The notes under the pieces are model-generated. The model had not been told where the DNA came from. It saw only the letters and a list, made by a program, of their open reading frames with translations, and made no database searches. The position numbers were made by a program, and so were the translations under genes. From Coffea arabica (lineage: Eukaryota > Streptophyta > Magnoliopsida > Gentianales > Rubiaceae), in the NCBI RefSeq assembly GCF_036785885.1, contig NC_092312.1, positions 39,535,239-39,599,238 of the forward strand: a stretch of 64,000 nt of DNA, read 5' to 3'. Below, piece by piece: positions 24,901 to 39,500 of this stretch (its first letter is position 1; each line of letters begins with the position of its first letter).

Positions 24901-26098
24901 TACACAAGACAGAGGACAGGGGCAATGACAAAAGAAGCATCAAAAGTAAACATGATAAAGCTATGGAACAAGCCCAACAAATCGGCGGCAAAAGAGATGT
25001 CGGTTCATGCATCTTCCTAGCAGAATTTCTAGTTGTCTAGACTACAATTTCTGGGTTTCATGCCAAAAGTCCGAACAAGTACCAAGTGTCCAACCCAAGG
25101 CAACAATCAAGATTGAATCTTGTATTTTGGAATCCCAAGAATTCTCAAACCAAACCCACGCACACAGAGGAGGACCAAAGGTGCAACCTTTAGTTCAATG
25201 GATTACCTGATAAAGATTTTTGACAAGGCTGAAGCCAAAAGAAATGAGCCGGCGTCAATCTTCTATGGAACTTCTGGAAAACAAGCCTCCTAGTTTCTTC
25301 CTTTCGTCGGTCTTCCTCCTATAACTTCTCTTTTCCAGATGCAGCCGCAACTCCAGCTCCTCCTTTCAGTTTTCTCTCACTCTTTCTATTGTAGCCGTCA
25401 CTCCCTCCTATAAAACTCCCTCTAGATTTTTAGCCGTGCCCCTCTGTTTTGTTTAGCCTGAACCCTATCGAAACTCTCTCTTCCTTTCCAAGCATAAACA
25501 CTCTCTCCCTTTCTCCCTTTCTCAGCCGTCACCTCCGCCTTTCCTTTTCTTTTGCTGTGTTTCCATCTTTTTCCCCCTTTTCGGCTGCTGTTTTCCTATT
25601 CTATTTATATGAGGCACTCAACCCTAAAACCCCCAGCCATTTCCTCTAAATTGCAGCTAAAGGAGCTGCCCAGGTCCTCTCTTGCAAGCTGCGACAATAC
25701 GCAGCTGCAAATAGCGTATATATATATTTTTTTTTTTGAAATTAATTAAAACAAAATTGATAATGAAAACTAAGTAATAAAAAAAAACAACAATTTTACA
25801 TCAAAATAAACAAACTAAAACAACAAAATTGCCATTTTCAATCTTTTTCTTTCATTTTTCATTTTTCATCATTTTTCACTTTTTTCTTTTTTTTTTCACT
25901 TTCAAGAAAGCATTGAATTTAAATTACAAATGACTAAATCATATTTTTTTGAATGCTTTTTCTTTTTCTCTTTCCCTTTTTCCAAGAAATTCTATGATAA
26001 AACTTAAAAATAAAAATAAAACTAGAAACTAAAACTAAAAAACGAACACGACAAATAAAAAACTAAAATGAAATTACACCAAAAATTTGGTGTCTACA
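21911..26098. mobile_element. Long LTR (4.2 kb) of a Ty3/gypsy-type retrotransposon
   Basis: The unit begins TGTCGCGCCCC and ends GGTGTCTACA, typical TG...CA LTR ends, and contains cggagtcgccacttggt, a phrase common in LTRs of some plant Ty3/gypsy lineages. ACAT directly precedes it (21907-21910) and directly follows it (26099-26102), a possible 4-bp target duplication. The flanks differ in nature, however: another LTR on the left and a gag gene on the right, so a simple insertion is not proven. It could be a solo LTR or one end of a rearranged element. Short ORFs inside are not conserved coding sequence. The first 2167 bp are duplicated at 60829-62995. Confidence 0.75.
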
Positions 26099-26519
26099 AC
26101 ATTCCACCAAGAATGGACCGCTCCCTCCAGTTGGAAGACAACAAATGTCACTTGTCTTTCCTCCGCATAGTGCAACGCCGCAAAAATATCAATCATCTTC
26201 TCTAGCCACGGCTCGACCACATCAGGGTCTGGTCCTCCAAGGAATTTCGGTGGGGAGAACTTCTGAAATCGTTCAAGGGCCCTATCTTCCCCTCTATATG
26301 GTTACCAGGGTTTCCAGGTTGAGGAGTAGGGTTTTGGCCCTGATGCTCGACTAGGTGAGCTAAAAGATCAGTCATGGGCTGGACAGCCGCAGCTACTTGA
26401 ACGTTAGGATCCACTCCAGGTTCGGGGTTGGGTTCAGGCATTGGTTCCGGATTTCCCCCTTCATTCGAGGGTTGCCTACATCCATGGCCCCGGCCTCATC
26501 CACTATGAGTTCCTTCCAT
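26099..26519 (-). pseudogene. Ty3/gypsy retrotransposon gag fragment
   Basis: On the minus strand an ATG at 26519 opens MEGTHSG and meets TGA at once. In a shifted frame a proline-rich N-terminus follows (PEPNPEPGVDPN, VQPMTDLLAHL). After another shift comes typical gag matrix/capsid sequence: FSPPKFLGGPDPDVVEPWLE, IDIFAALHYAEERQVTF and a final WWNV. The frame then ends at the LTR boundary near 26099. The stop, the frameshift and the missing rest of gag, protease and polymerase show a dead remnant. It belongs to the family whose gag begins with a proline-rich leader and a conserved WLE motif. Confidence 0.85.
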
Positions 26520-29500
26520 TGGATTAACTAATCTAGGCTCGAGGCGCGAATACAAGATACAAACTAGCGAGGTCAGTTAGTCAGACATACATATAATACG
26601 TCCACATCAATTCAAAAGCAAATATACATATAACACGACTATATCAAACAAATCACACAGTAACAGTCAGTCAGATACAAGCAAAGGAAATCCTATGAAA
26701 GTAAGGGGTCACTCAATAGTACATACTACGAACTAGACCAAGAGTACAAAAGCAACTAACGAAAAGCTCCCTCCCCTAGGGTTCCATCCGTAATCTACAA
26801 GAAATCACAATTTCTCTCTTAGGCAGGGTTAATCATCCGCACATCATATAAAGTTCCGTAGAATTAGACGTCTAATTCGCCCAAGTCATTTCTAACCTAG
26901 GCTTTCATCCCTTTTCGTATTCGGGTACAAGAATCCAAATAAGATAATTCACCACTCGAGCTGGCCAGTCCCAAGAGTAAATCATCTACATTTGTAATTC
27001 CTACCTGACATATGTATCTATATTCTCCAAGTACCAGAATAATGTTTTGAAACCTAGAATACATCGTGATTCATAGGAGATTGTGGTTTACGACTCTTGG
27101 ATCACATGCTTGAAAGTCATCAATCTGAGTTTGAGTCAAGCTTGATTGTTAAAGCATGCTTAATGGTTGACTTGTTTATTTTTTGAACTAATCTTGAACT
27201 GGCATTTCCTAGCTGAGATATGCTTGGGATACAGTGCCCAAACAACTCCAGGTATATGAATTTAGATTGTAGCTCAAAACTGCACCTTGTAATCATGGTA
27301 AACCCTGAAAAGTTGCTACGGCAGTTGTGTGTGTCCAGCAGAGATCAGGTACAGAAACTAAGGTAGTTGGTTTTTGCCAATTTTACTTAGATTTCCTTGA
27401 GTAGATGGCATTATTAAACAAGCGCTGAGTATCAGGTTTGGTTGCTGAGCAGTTGGGGCACCCATTATTAGTTGATAGAGAATGCATAAGTGCTCTTTCT
27501 AGGAGGAATTCTCATAAAAGAAAGATACATATGCTAGTAGATTTCCACATTTGATTGTATATCGGGGAAGGTCCAGTTGAAAATTGGATTTGCAGCAAGA
27601 CATCCACATTTAGGGCTAAAAAACCACAGAGCTAAATCACTGAACACAGTAGCCTCAAATTTGTCAGAATCCCATATCCATCTTCAAGCAATTTGAATGA
27701 GTTTGACCTTTCTTAACCATCCTATTCTTGTGAGAAAACACAGATTCAACCAAAGTCTAATTGCCTGTACTACAGAGGATAAAGAGATAAAAGGAAAACC
27801 TTAAAAAGTTCGCACCCATTTACAACATAAAATTGCTAGAAAACCTCAGAAGTACGTCTTAATATAAACAAATAGCACATAGCACCTATATCCAATTTTA
27901 ATATGCATCAAGGTACCAATAACTACAAAGTTATGGACTCTTAGCTAATATGCACCTTGTGCAAAAGAAGGAAAAGGACAGGCATTTTCCTTGATGTTTT
28001 CCTTTTGTGTGGGTAATGCTAATGTAGCAACACAGAAACTGTTGCAGATTAATTTTGGACGAGATTGAAAACAAATGATTTGGAAATGGATGTTTATACA
28101 AGTATTTGGACTAATGTGTTGCACATCTATTATTTTAGATAATACTTCCATCTCTAGATAGATTAGAAGAGTTTGAAATTTCCTTTTTTTTTTTGTTTGG
28201 CTGGTGGACTAAAAGCTGGATAGGCTTTCCTGTATCTTAATCTATTTCTTTATGTCCATAGCTATTGAAAGCCATATTGTGCTTAGGTAGTCTTATAAAT
28301 GTAAACTTCATGGAGCTCAAAAAATACTTATTGTTGTGCAGTCTATAGGACCTTGGAAAGATGACTTCATTTGTATTATGTTTTCTGTCCCATGGTTTCT
28401 TTGTCTTCTTCCTACTGCTTGAAATTTTCTTCTTATCTCATCTACAAATTGATGCAAAGTTTCTTCTTTGTGCATATAATGAGGACACAATTGTGGCAGA
28501 CAGCCACAGATTTCTGCTAAATTTGTTTCCTTAATTTCTGGAAAATAGCAGAATAGTTAAATAGTGGTTTGCTAAAGAGGATCTGTAATGTAATGAATTA
28601 TGTAGTCCTTTTCGCTCCTGCATGTGTTAGTTATGATGGGAATGCGTGTCATAACTGTTTGATTCATACATGCACCCTTGTCTTAAGGCATTTTGGTTTC
28701 TCAATTGAGCTGAATCAGGAGTTCCTGTAAAGCACTTAGTCTAGTTGGGAGACTCCAAAGCCGGGAGCAAAACTTGATCAACGTCGTTTTTACTCCTTGG
28801 TTACCTAATGTTCTTTGGTGTCAGATCTTGGATATGTTTGAATTGCTATGTGTTGAAAGGAAGCCTTAAGTGGAAATTTCTATTGTCTTTGCACTTTCTT
28901 TGGGCCATACATGCAGAGGAAGCATGAGGGTGGGGGGTGGGCAGCATCCCAAGAATTTAGAGTTTCAATAATTTTGCCTTCAAAGTATTAGTATTTCGTA
29001 CATATCATTAACAAAATTAGACTTCACTGCCTTCAAAATTTACATAAGGTATGGAAGTTTTTTCACATATATTGCCATATAACGTTTGCCTCTCCATGTC
29101 CCACTTACCGTTTCCATTCCAACTTTAGAGTTTATCGCAATCTTGTATGAGCTGGTCTTACTGGCAAACAATTTGCTTAGGAGTTGAGATGGGTTTGCCG
29201 TGGTTCCCCATGGAAGTTGAGGGATCGAAAGTCGTAAGGAGATTATAGATGCCAACATTTAATAGCCTCGAGAATTAGCCTATTTATGATCATGAGCAAG
29301 ACCTGTTTTCAATCTATTGCATGGACTAATATGGGCACAAACTGTGTTGTGCTGCTACATGATGAATGCAGGTTTCTGATTTTTAGAGCAACTGTTTGGA
29401 TATGCTCTCTAAGGATAACCTAACCGATATCCTGAAGCCTAGACTCCATTTGTAAGACCGCTTCTAGATTCTGAATCACCTAAATTTGTAGAGCAGTAAA

Positions 29501-30544
29501 GCTGCAGTTGTTCATCCTTGGATATACCTCATATAAGGGCTCTAGATGCTTAGCATACCTACTCCACTACATTGGTTGACCTCATGCATCCAAGAGCCTG
29601 GCGATGAGTGATGCACTTCATGATTAAGAGCAAATTGCTTAGAAGCATAGCTGGATCACTAAAATTTCTCTGTATATGAAGCATGGACAGTACCCTTGAA
29701 GGAATGATTTATGTTGGCACTTGAGCAAGACATCATACATTATCCAGTAATGCTCAAATTTGCCAAACAAAGAGATGTTGCAGAATGAAGACACATGCAT
29801 ATTATGTGATGAACCTGGGAGGAAGAAGTTAGACGCCAAACTTAACAAGTGAAGGTTTCTTCCCATTATAGTTGTAATATGTGTCTCAAATTTCTGCTCA
29901 TCATACTATAGCATGCAAGCAGTAGTTTGTCTTGGCAGAAGGTCCCTAATTCTTCAGGAATGGACTTCTTTTGGGGTAGGGGATTCATGAGGATGATCAT
30001 ATTACTCAAGAAGTTAATTTCATTTCATTGATGAAGTTATTTGTCTGAAACAAAAGTTGCTGCATATCAGGATAGAAAGCAGTTGAACAAGGCATGACTA
30101 CAAGGAAACCTAAGATTTAAGATCACTGGACTGAATACAAATTTTATATGGAAGATAAATGGCCTGGGTGATTAATTAACTCTTTAATGATTGCAAGCAA
30201 AAAGAGTTTGATTATTAATATTGTCATGTGTTAGCAATTTTTAGGTGTTAAGGTTTCTCTAATAAGTTGACTATTGGAAAGAAGAATCTTTGAACCAGGT
30301 CAATTTAGGCTAAATTCTAGGGGTGTGGATGTGGGTTTTTCTGTGTGTGTCTACCTATCAATCTATATCTCTATCTTTCTATCTATATATCTATATCATT
30401 GAGCAATTATGCATATCTTTGTTGCCGTGAATTAGTATATGCACTTTAATGGTTTACAATGTAGTGAAGATATGCTGTTTCTATTTATTCTACTCATTCT
30501 GCTCTTAAGTCATGAGATTCCACATATTTTCTGTTGCATTTCAG
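26520..30544. other. No supported gene; retroelement remnant, then LNK2 upstream or first-intron DNA
   Basis: 26520-26960 is probably leader sequence of the gag-bearing element, since it adjoins the gag ATG. From about 27000 on the sequence is ordinary AT-rich plant DNA without convincing ORFs. The short first coding exon expected for LNK2 (MFDWNDEE-like in relatives) was searched for by eye and not found. A TCTA-rich microsatellite lies at about 30350-30396. Confidence 0.5.
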
Positions 30545-33500
30545 CTGTCAAATATTATATGGGGTGAGGCTGGGGAAGGTGAGGATCATATTGTTCCATA
30601 TCCAGATGCAAATGAAGAAAAATCTCTAGGTTCATATGGAGATTGTATTAAGAAAGAAAAGAATCAGGAAGCTGTAGATGTAAAAACTGCTGAACAGAAG
30701 AAACCTGCTACACAAAGTGATCTACATGGAGTAAAACTACAATGCAGTTCCCAATATGACACAAATGAAGATCTTTCTGCAATGGAATTTGGTGTGGACT
30801 CATGGCCTGATCTCTCGTTACCAGGTGCTGCAAAGGCTAATGAAGATACTATGGGTACTGAAACATCCAATAATGTAACAGATATTTGCAAACATGATTT
30901 AAGATGCAGTGCATAATCTATTCATGGAGATAATTTCCCTTTGTATGTTGTTATTATAAAGTTTCACTTTTTGACTGTCAAAATTTCCCCAGAAGACAAG
31001 GCTGCTCCTCTCGATAATGCTTCTAAAATTTTCCAGAGCCCTCTTGATGATAGTGAGCAAGGCGATTTTGTTGATTATGGTTGGGCTAGTGTTGGGAGCT
31101 TTGAGGACCTTGAGAGGATCTTTAGGTAATGCAAAATTCTCTCTCATTCTTAGTTTTGTTCATACAATTAAGGATTAATCTTTCCTACACTCATAGTATA
31201 TATACTGTCAGCGTTGGATGAATGATAATTATACAAAATTTGAATTTGAAATTCAATATTTGCACACATGTCATGAATCCAATGGTGATAGTGTATACAT
31301 TGTCAGTGTATATAAGATTTACTCATACATTATACTTTTGCTGTAATGTTAAATTCAAAATTCATGTCATCTATTGTTCTAGACCACTTGACAATAAATA
31401 AAGAAAGACTTGATCTAACCCTTGAGGTTAAGCCGGTCAATCACTTTGCATAAGCATTTTCAATAAATTATAAAGATGAACTCTATCGATAAAAAGTGGA
31501 CAAAGTACATGCGATTGGGTTTCAAGTCTTCTTTTCTTGCCAAAGGTGGAACTACATCCCATGTACATCTAAAACCATAGGTGAACATCTTGAGGCTGGA
31601 ACTCCTCACACCTAGAAATGGAAACTGAAAACTTTAAAGCAGAGTACGGAGGAATAATTTTGTTCAGGACATGATCATCCAACTCTTTGTAGTTTCAGAA
31701 TTAGATGCTACAGCTTGCCAAGAAACTGCTAGAAGATGTGATTTTCATGTACAATTCTGACTCATTTGGCTATCAACATGGGCCCCTGAAGTCAAAATAG
31801 CAAAATTATGGTGGAACCTTAAGAAGCCAATGCAAACCTCGAATAATCTTATCGGAGTTTTGCCATCCTCTTTATACTGAGTCAAATGTACCATGAGAAA
31901 CAATGGTTTTAGTTTTCTGTTCTGTTGATTTCCCTGCAAGTATGCTGCAACAAATTAATGACCACATGAAGTTCTAATACCTATTTTTCTCACTTCGTTT
32001 CCCCATTTTGTTCTGATGATGTTTTCAATGAGATTAAATTCACAGTCAATTATAACAAGGTCAGTCATGGGTTTGAAGAGCGTCTGAGGACAACTAATTT
32101 GGTTGAGCTATTGCAGTGGTACAGGTTTTTTTTTTTTTTTTTTTTTTTAATAATTGAAACTAAAATAGAAAACTATTATAATTACGTTGCATCTTCTTCA
32201 GACTCTAAAGTACATGATCGAAAGACCAAGAAGGTCATGAAGAGAAAAAAGAATGACTCTGGGAGCATAAAATTAATGAATTGATGTGTCAGCAAAAAAT
32301 TATGTAATCCCAGCTTTTGTGTATCGTTCCCTGAACTAGGGCTTGAAATCATACTTCCCTGCTTACAACATCAAACTTTATGTGTAAATACTTATTCTCT
32401 GATTAACTCCAATGACCAGCCAAGCTAGTACTAGCTTGATTACTTATTCTCTTTTGTAAGCAGTACTAAAGTAATTACACCATAATGCTCTCTCTCCCTC
32501 TTCCTGTCACATTTTCCATGAACACCATCACAGTGGATTTAGGTCAATCTAGATTGAAGTTTTAGATCGCAATTGCATCCTTTTAGACAGAACAGTACTT
32601 GAGCAAATTCCGACTGCAGTAGTTGCAGAATTTTTCTGGGTAATTTCTTACATGTGATGTGAAGATAATTACAATCTATGAGCACTGACTCTAATTTTAC
32701 ACACTTATAAATGCCATAAAATTCTTAAATACAATTCAAAGTGGTAGCAACACATGACAATTCAAGCTCAAAGTCTTCTTGCAAGTTCATATTTGTGTCA
32801 TAAACTGGGAAGGTGAATCTGCCCAGGGTATTTTGCATGTATCTTTCATCAAACATGGCAATTTCTTCTTTTAGTTGGTGATAAACAAGGTAAAGATTTA
32901 AAAGAAATTAGACTTGATCACTCTAGGCATAAGAAGAGAGCAATCTAATATAGCCACACCACTCTCTCGTGATATATCTAAATCAACTAATGTACAAGGA
33001 CTTGAATACTCTTCATGCTCTGAAATCCCTGTATAAACTATAATGCTGGAATATTCACATCGTGTGGCACTGCTGTTTCTGGAAACTCCTCATAAATCTG
33101 TCAAATGTTTTGCTAGGAGGACACATTCATATTAGTGTCATCCTAAAAAGAGTAGATTACCTACTAGATTGATTATTTCACCAAATGGATTAGTACACAA
33201 GTCTTGAGAAGATTAGTACTAGCTTGATTACTTTACGAGAAGGGTTTTACACAAAGTGTTTGATGATGAGAGCAAGTCAAGAAACTCAGCTTCATCATGT
33301 TCAGACACATATGCCATAACTTATTGGCTTCCTCTCTCACTTGTTTAGATATTGAGAAGCTTTTCCTATTTAAGCATCTCCTGATATGCACAAATCTTCT
33401 TCTTGCCAGATTTGTGTGTATGGTGTGGGACACCTTTCTGTCTAAAGCTGTAAAAATCGCATTGTTTTGCATATATAAGTGTGAGCATAAGTACCATCTA

Positions 33501-36500
33501 CAACTTCTGGTGAGTAAGGTGAATGCTGGATTCAAATGTGCCAGGGTGCAGCAATTTATCAGAACAATGGCCTTCATTTGTTTGTCTTATAATGTAGTAG
33601 TGCAGAGAAACTCAATATTATCCTAGCATGAGGTATGACTTTCAAGCATGCAAGGATAGAATAATCCTTGTCAGGTATTATTGTGGACTCTTACTCCATA
33701 AATACTCCTTCATCCAACATAATGGTTTTGGGATGTCTGAGTGTGATTCTGAGTCATGTACAACCAAAAATTTCTATTTGGTAAATGAGGACAAAAGCAG
33801 GAACCTAAGTACAGTAGCTCTCATAGAACTACTAGGCATGCTATTTTCAGGCATGGCGTAACATACTGAGTGTCTTGATTAAATAGGTTGGTGGTGTTGA
33901 TTGAATGGCTTATTACACGTTTATTCTGTCTTCTGACAACTAAAGCAATCACTTAGGCTGGTAGTTTGTACTCAAAAGAGTTGGTGGACTAACATGCAAG
34001 CAAATTAATATAAGTTGTTAAAATTGGTTTACTGGCCAAAAGTTAGGGAACTAAGTTTTGGGTGAGACCAAGCTACCTGGTCTGGTCTTGGAATTTGGAT
34101 TAGTTGTACTAGGCAGCTCTTTCTGATAGAAGTGTAGTAAAAGATGCCACAGAAATCCATGTTATTAAATGTGTGCTGTGAATGGATTAAATGACATGAT
34201 GTCATTACTGATGTAATAACTGGCATGATGAATTTGGATCATTGGCATGATTAATGACAGTCATCTTTACAACCTGGGCATCATGTAATGTAAGTTAGGC
34301 TTGCCAAAATTCTCTAGTAAGCTAAAACTGGATATAATTAAAGAGGATATGGCTTCTTATTCTCTGATTCTGCCCTTATTTTGTTTTTCCATGAAGATTT
34401 CTATAACTACTTAGTAATATGAAATTGCGTATGTAAGTGAAGCCGAAATTTGCTTTGGACTATGTTTTCTTGGAGATTGGAGAACAAAACCTGGATGTAA
34501 AAGAAAGAGGATGAACACTAGTGAGAAGTAATGTTAGAGAGAAGCGGTGTAGAGAAGAGAAACTTAGTGAGGGCTATTTAAATCATGGGCCAGAGGGCCT
34601 AGGAACGGTGAAGTCTAGGTGGCAGAAGTCAGAGATTCTTAGTTGAGATATTTGGCAAGCCTAGCTCACTACAGAAATTGGCAAGTCTAGCTTACACATC
34701 CTTGTTCCTGTAACAGAAACATGACTAATTAATGCATCACTCTTGACATCCCGTCTCATTTATTTTATGACACATTCAATAGATAGTAAGCAACATTAAA
34801 TAGTGTAGTAAAGATGCTAGGCCAGTGACAGTAAGTTGCAGTTGCAGTCCATGCTTCCCCTTTAACGTAGCTGGTTAGACTTTGGCCCGTGATAAGAAAA
34901 GACTCTCTGCTTCCCACTAATATTAGAAATTGTTACTTTCAACTCTTTTGGCCAAGCTAGCAAACTTTATTTAGTATTTCAAGTTGGCATACCTCAATTT
35001 TGTTAGAAATTGCAAAACTGTTTAACGATTGTTTCTCTGAACTGAAGAAACAGTGGTGTCAAAAGGTGGTCCAGTTTGACACAGGTCATAGGGCCAGTAG
35101 GACGGACAAAATATATTTCATTAATAATTTTAGGTAATAAGTAATGAATGGGTTACAATAATGGGGATGATTCTTGACTCTTCCCCATTTTACATTTTGG
35201 TCAAAGATAATTTTACATCTGCTTCAGTTTTAGTATCATTAGCATATGAATTTTGTCTTACAATTAAATGTCAGTTCCAGTTCCATCTAGTACTTTATTT
35301 TGTGAAAGAGAAGAAATAAAATTTAATTGTCATTTTATTCAGGGGAAGTAGCTAAAAAGTGATAGGAACATTTCATGTGAAGTTTGTGGATCACTCAGCT
35401 GACATATAAAGTCTTAGGGCTGACTGTAATATTTTCTGTGTCAAATTAGGAGCCTATCATACACATGCTTCAACTTGCGGTTGAGTGTTAGGAGAAGACA
35501 AGGGTACTTATTGTGGATCATGCATGATTAATGAGATAGGTTATGAATGATTCACCTACTTTTGGAAAAGACTTGTTTTTGCCAAATTTTGACGATTTGT
35601 AACTCATAACTTATCTGAAGCACTTGTGCTAGTGTCTTGGGTTTCAAAGTTTGTTGGTTTGGTTGCCTATTTTTACCTTTTCTAGCCCTCTTGTATTTCC
35701 ACACTTTGAATGTCCATTTCCCTTCCCCCCCCCCCCCTTGTTCTTTTCTTGAATTAATATCAAGTGCTTCTCCTGATTTAGACCCAATGAATCAAAAGAG
35801 GCTACTTTCTATGCTATTGCATCTTAGAAACTTGGTAATTAGCCCCTTTTGTCATCTGTTGATTAGTTTCTCCTTGGTTAGATGTGAATCCGCATGAGTG
35901 GGCTTTCGTGAATTGCTCAAGCAGAAAAGCCAGTACAAGCTTTAGGCTTGACTTACCAGTCTGTTATCATATTAAGATTTTTCTCGTCATTGTTTTGGAC
36001 TCTGTAGGTATTTGTTAAATTCTTTTTCTGATTGTCTTACACACTGAAAGATAGATTTATATAGGGTGGATGAATTGTTTATGCTGAACATATTAGTGAA
36101 ACATGAAAACAGAAAATTGAATTCTAGTTTTATGAGAAAGTTATTCTAAATCTTCCCAAGTCAGAAATCCTACTTGGGTGGAAATTGTGGCTATTGTACA
36201 TTTTGAGGGTGAGTATTGGGAATATTAACAACATCAGAATTTTTGCATGTTGGGGATGTCAGAGATGAAGTGTGACTAAGGTGCTTTTTATAGTGATATA
36301 AAGACAATCTCTCTCTCTCTCTCTCTCACCCATACCCCATCATGTGATTCTTTATTATTCTTATTCTTCTAGTTGTTAATGCTATTACTTCTGTGCCTTT
36401 GATCTTAATTCATCAGTGCATGATATGAGGTCTTTTACTCCCCAGGACTTCTGGAACTCAATGTCTTTGTTTACTCATCATACCTCAAGACTTAACTCCT

Positions 36501-39500
36501 GCCTCATGAGACTTCTTGGACTTCATTCACTCCTACGTTAATAAGGGTCTAATATCTTGTTCTGAGAGTTGCATTTAATTCCAATCGCTTTTTGCTTGGC
36601 AAATTATTGATTGGCTTTCATGAATCCTGAGTCACATGTTAAATATAGGAAAATAAAAGTAGTCCTACATTGAGCTTCCCAAGGCTTTTGATGAGTAAGC
36701 TTACAAAGATCTTGGGCTGGTCTGCTCCTTGCAAATGCATCTTGGTGCTGAGGTTCTTTAATAATTTCAACTCAGAAGCACCAATATAGAGCATAAAGTT
36801 TAAACATCACAGGATACTTTATGAAGCAATTCACAGAAAAAAAGGGCATCATACTCTTGATATGCTTATATTCGACTTGGGGTAGTATTCCTCAAGTGCT
36901 CTTACCAAAAGTTGTGTTTTCCGGTCCAGAATTTGCAATATATGTCCCTCCATCATTAAAAGATCAAAGTGAACAAAGTAGTATTGGTGTTACAGTTTTC
37001 TTTCAACAATGTAGCAGCTTCTTTGCCCCTCCTATCTGCCGACTTTAAGTAAAATTGAGAGGAGAAGGGGCTCTTTTAAACTAGTGTTGAACTCTATCCA
37101 AGTCAAGACTTGGCACAGGAGCACAATGAATTTCCTGTTGCAGCACAGTCCGACATTTTATCTTTTTTGTGCTAATAATATGGTCAGCAATGTTGAATTT
37201 ACCTAGGCCTGACTATAACACTGCATAATTAGTTTTGTGTGACAGTAACCATCTGACCTGATATCCTCACAAGTGACATTTTGCAGCAATGAAGATCCGA
37301 TATTTGGACGTGGAAGCCTCGTTAATGCAGATGAGCTATGGTCATCTTCCAAAGATGTCACCAGCAGCCCTGAGAAGTCAATTCCCATGTCAGGTGACTC
37401 TCCACGTCTGGGGCTAGGCTCACTAAGGAGCACGTCAGAGCAATTTGATGTTCAAGGAGAGTACCTGTCAGATCAAAACCAGTGCTTTACTCCAGGACAT
37501 GAGAAAATAAACTTCCTGACATCCAATGTCCCGCAGAATGTGAAGTCTTGTGCAGGAAATATAGGATACACCGGAAGTAGCAATAATATCTCAATGAAGG
37601 AGAAGGTACTACAGCTATGCCAGATGTAGATGAATTTTCTTCTCTCTCATTACTCTGACTTTTGTCCACTCTCTTCTGCATCATTGTAATTTCTGTTACA
37701 TGGCCGTTGGGAACAAATTGATTTATTTGTCTTGGAATGCAGACAGCTTTTGAGATGAGTGGAAGTAAGCCAGTATATAACTTGCAGCTTGATTCAGGAA
37801 ATTTTGCAGTCGCTAACGAGTGTATGGTCAAGGTATATTTTTTCCTACTCCTGGTGAAATTTAATTCCTATTTTGTATGAGGTTCCCATCCTTAGGAAGG
37901 TACCCCTTTCTTTCTATTTACTCCACCTTTGTTCCTTTCCTTTCCACATTTTAATGAGAAAAAAAAAACATTTTTTGAATGATCATTTTTTTTGGCACAC
38001 AAAAGGAACATCGACATGAAGTGATTATCTGAACTTTAGCTGGCTTCTATTCCCCATTAGTGAAGCTTTGTGCATTCTTGTTAACAGCAGCACCATAAAT
38101 GCTGTCAACCAAGAATTACTTCTGTGGTGTACCTGGAAATGGAATTGCTTATCATTTCATTTCTTAAATCTCCGGAAATGAGTTGCCTATCGGATTTGCT
38201 TAAAATAGATATAGATTAGAATTATGTCCAAAAAGAAAACAGAGATTCTTATAGATAATGCTTCAGAAAGAAACACAATTGGAATGTACAATCAGTCTTC
38301 ATGTCATTAGTCTACCTATTGGTGCAAGAAATATTCAGTAGAAAAGAAAACATGATTAGCGTAACAGTTTCTTTGAACTTTTTCATTTATGCTCTCTTAA
38401 ATTTGAGTAACGTGGCCATATTAACAGTATTTGCTAGTTACATGGGATGGTTTTCGTTTTAGGTCAGATTGTTTTACTGCTACAGATGTTCATCCCCTTT
38501 TTTTGATTGTATTCTTGAGGCAAAAATGGCTAGTGGGTCTATTGTTTCAGAGATAGCAATTTTCGTATATTTTACAGACAGGACCTAGTAAAATATTTTA
38601 TCCTTGATTGCTTGACTCCAGTGATTAGAATTGAAGACACAGCTGTCAAATTTTTAACCAAACCCTTTTTCTCGTTATCATCACTTAAAGATTCAATATT
38701 CCCCCACAACTATAACCTGGCTTTCTTTGAAAAGTAAGCCACAAATTTTCTGTTGTGTGAAATTGAAAAATTTTCACTGAAGATAAGTAGACCTGTTATT
38801 TGGTGTCTGTTTCCTGTGACATGTTAGATCTATAATTCCGTGGAACCGATGTCAACCTTAAGGCTACTGCATAACCATAATCTAGAACTTATTTCCATTA
38901 TCTAGAATAGTCTTTTTCAAATTATTTTAGCCACATGATAAGTTGCCTTTTTAAATTTGCAGTTTTCTTCAATTATGAATTTCTTTTAAAGTAAATTCTC
39001 TTTTTCTTAGATGTTCATATATCACATGTCAAATTACTACTTGGATTTAACAAAATGACTGAAATTACTACCTTAAAGTAAATAGAGTGATCTACCCAAC
39101 AGGACGAATAGGTCATATGGAGACCAAAAATGGTATTCTGAAAGTCATATAGGTTCATCAAATAAGACTAGGGGAACCTGAACAAACAAAAATCATCTCA
39201 TACTAATCTGAAGATATAAAAGCTGTTCTGTTGTTTCAGTATCACGCCTTTTTGGTACATTATTCATGTGCTCTTAATGGTTTCTTTACTTTAGAACATC
39301 AGAGTGTTGCTCTAGTTGTTTTCTTGTATGCAGGGGAATAAGCAAAAGAAGTTGAGAGGCTGGAAAAAATCAGCAGAAAAAAGTGAAGGCAGGCATTTGC
39401 AGAATTTACAAGGATGGACTCAAACTGGAAACCAGTTTCTTCAATTTGATGCCCCATATGCACCAAATATGGGTCAATCTAGCTCATCTTTGGTGTTCAG

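Noticed and set aside
33233..33626. Overlapping ORFs of 114 and 109 residues on opposite strands in the LNK2 intron
   Set aside because: No recognisable motif, both fall in intron DNA, and opposite-strand pairs of this kind are common by chance.
37487..37831. Minus-strand ORF of 114 residues
   Set aside because: It is the shadow of LNK2 exons 37287-37605 and 37743-37832.
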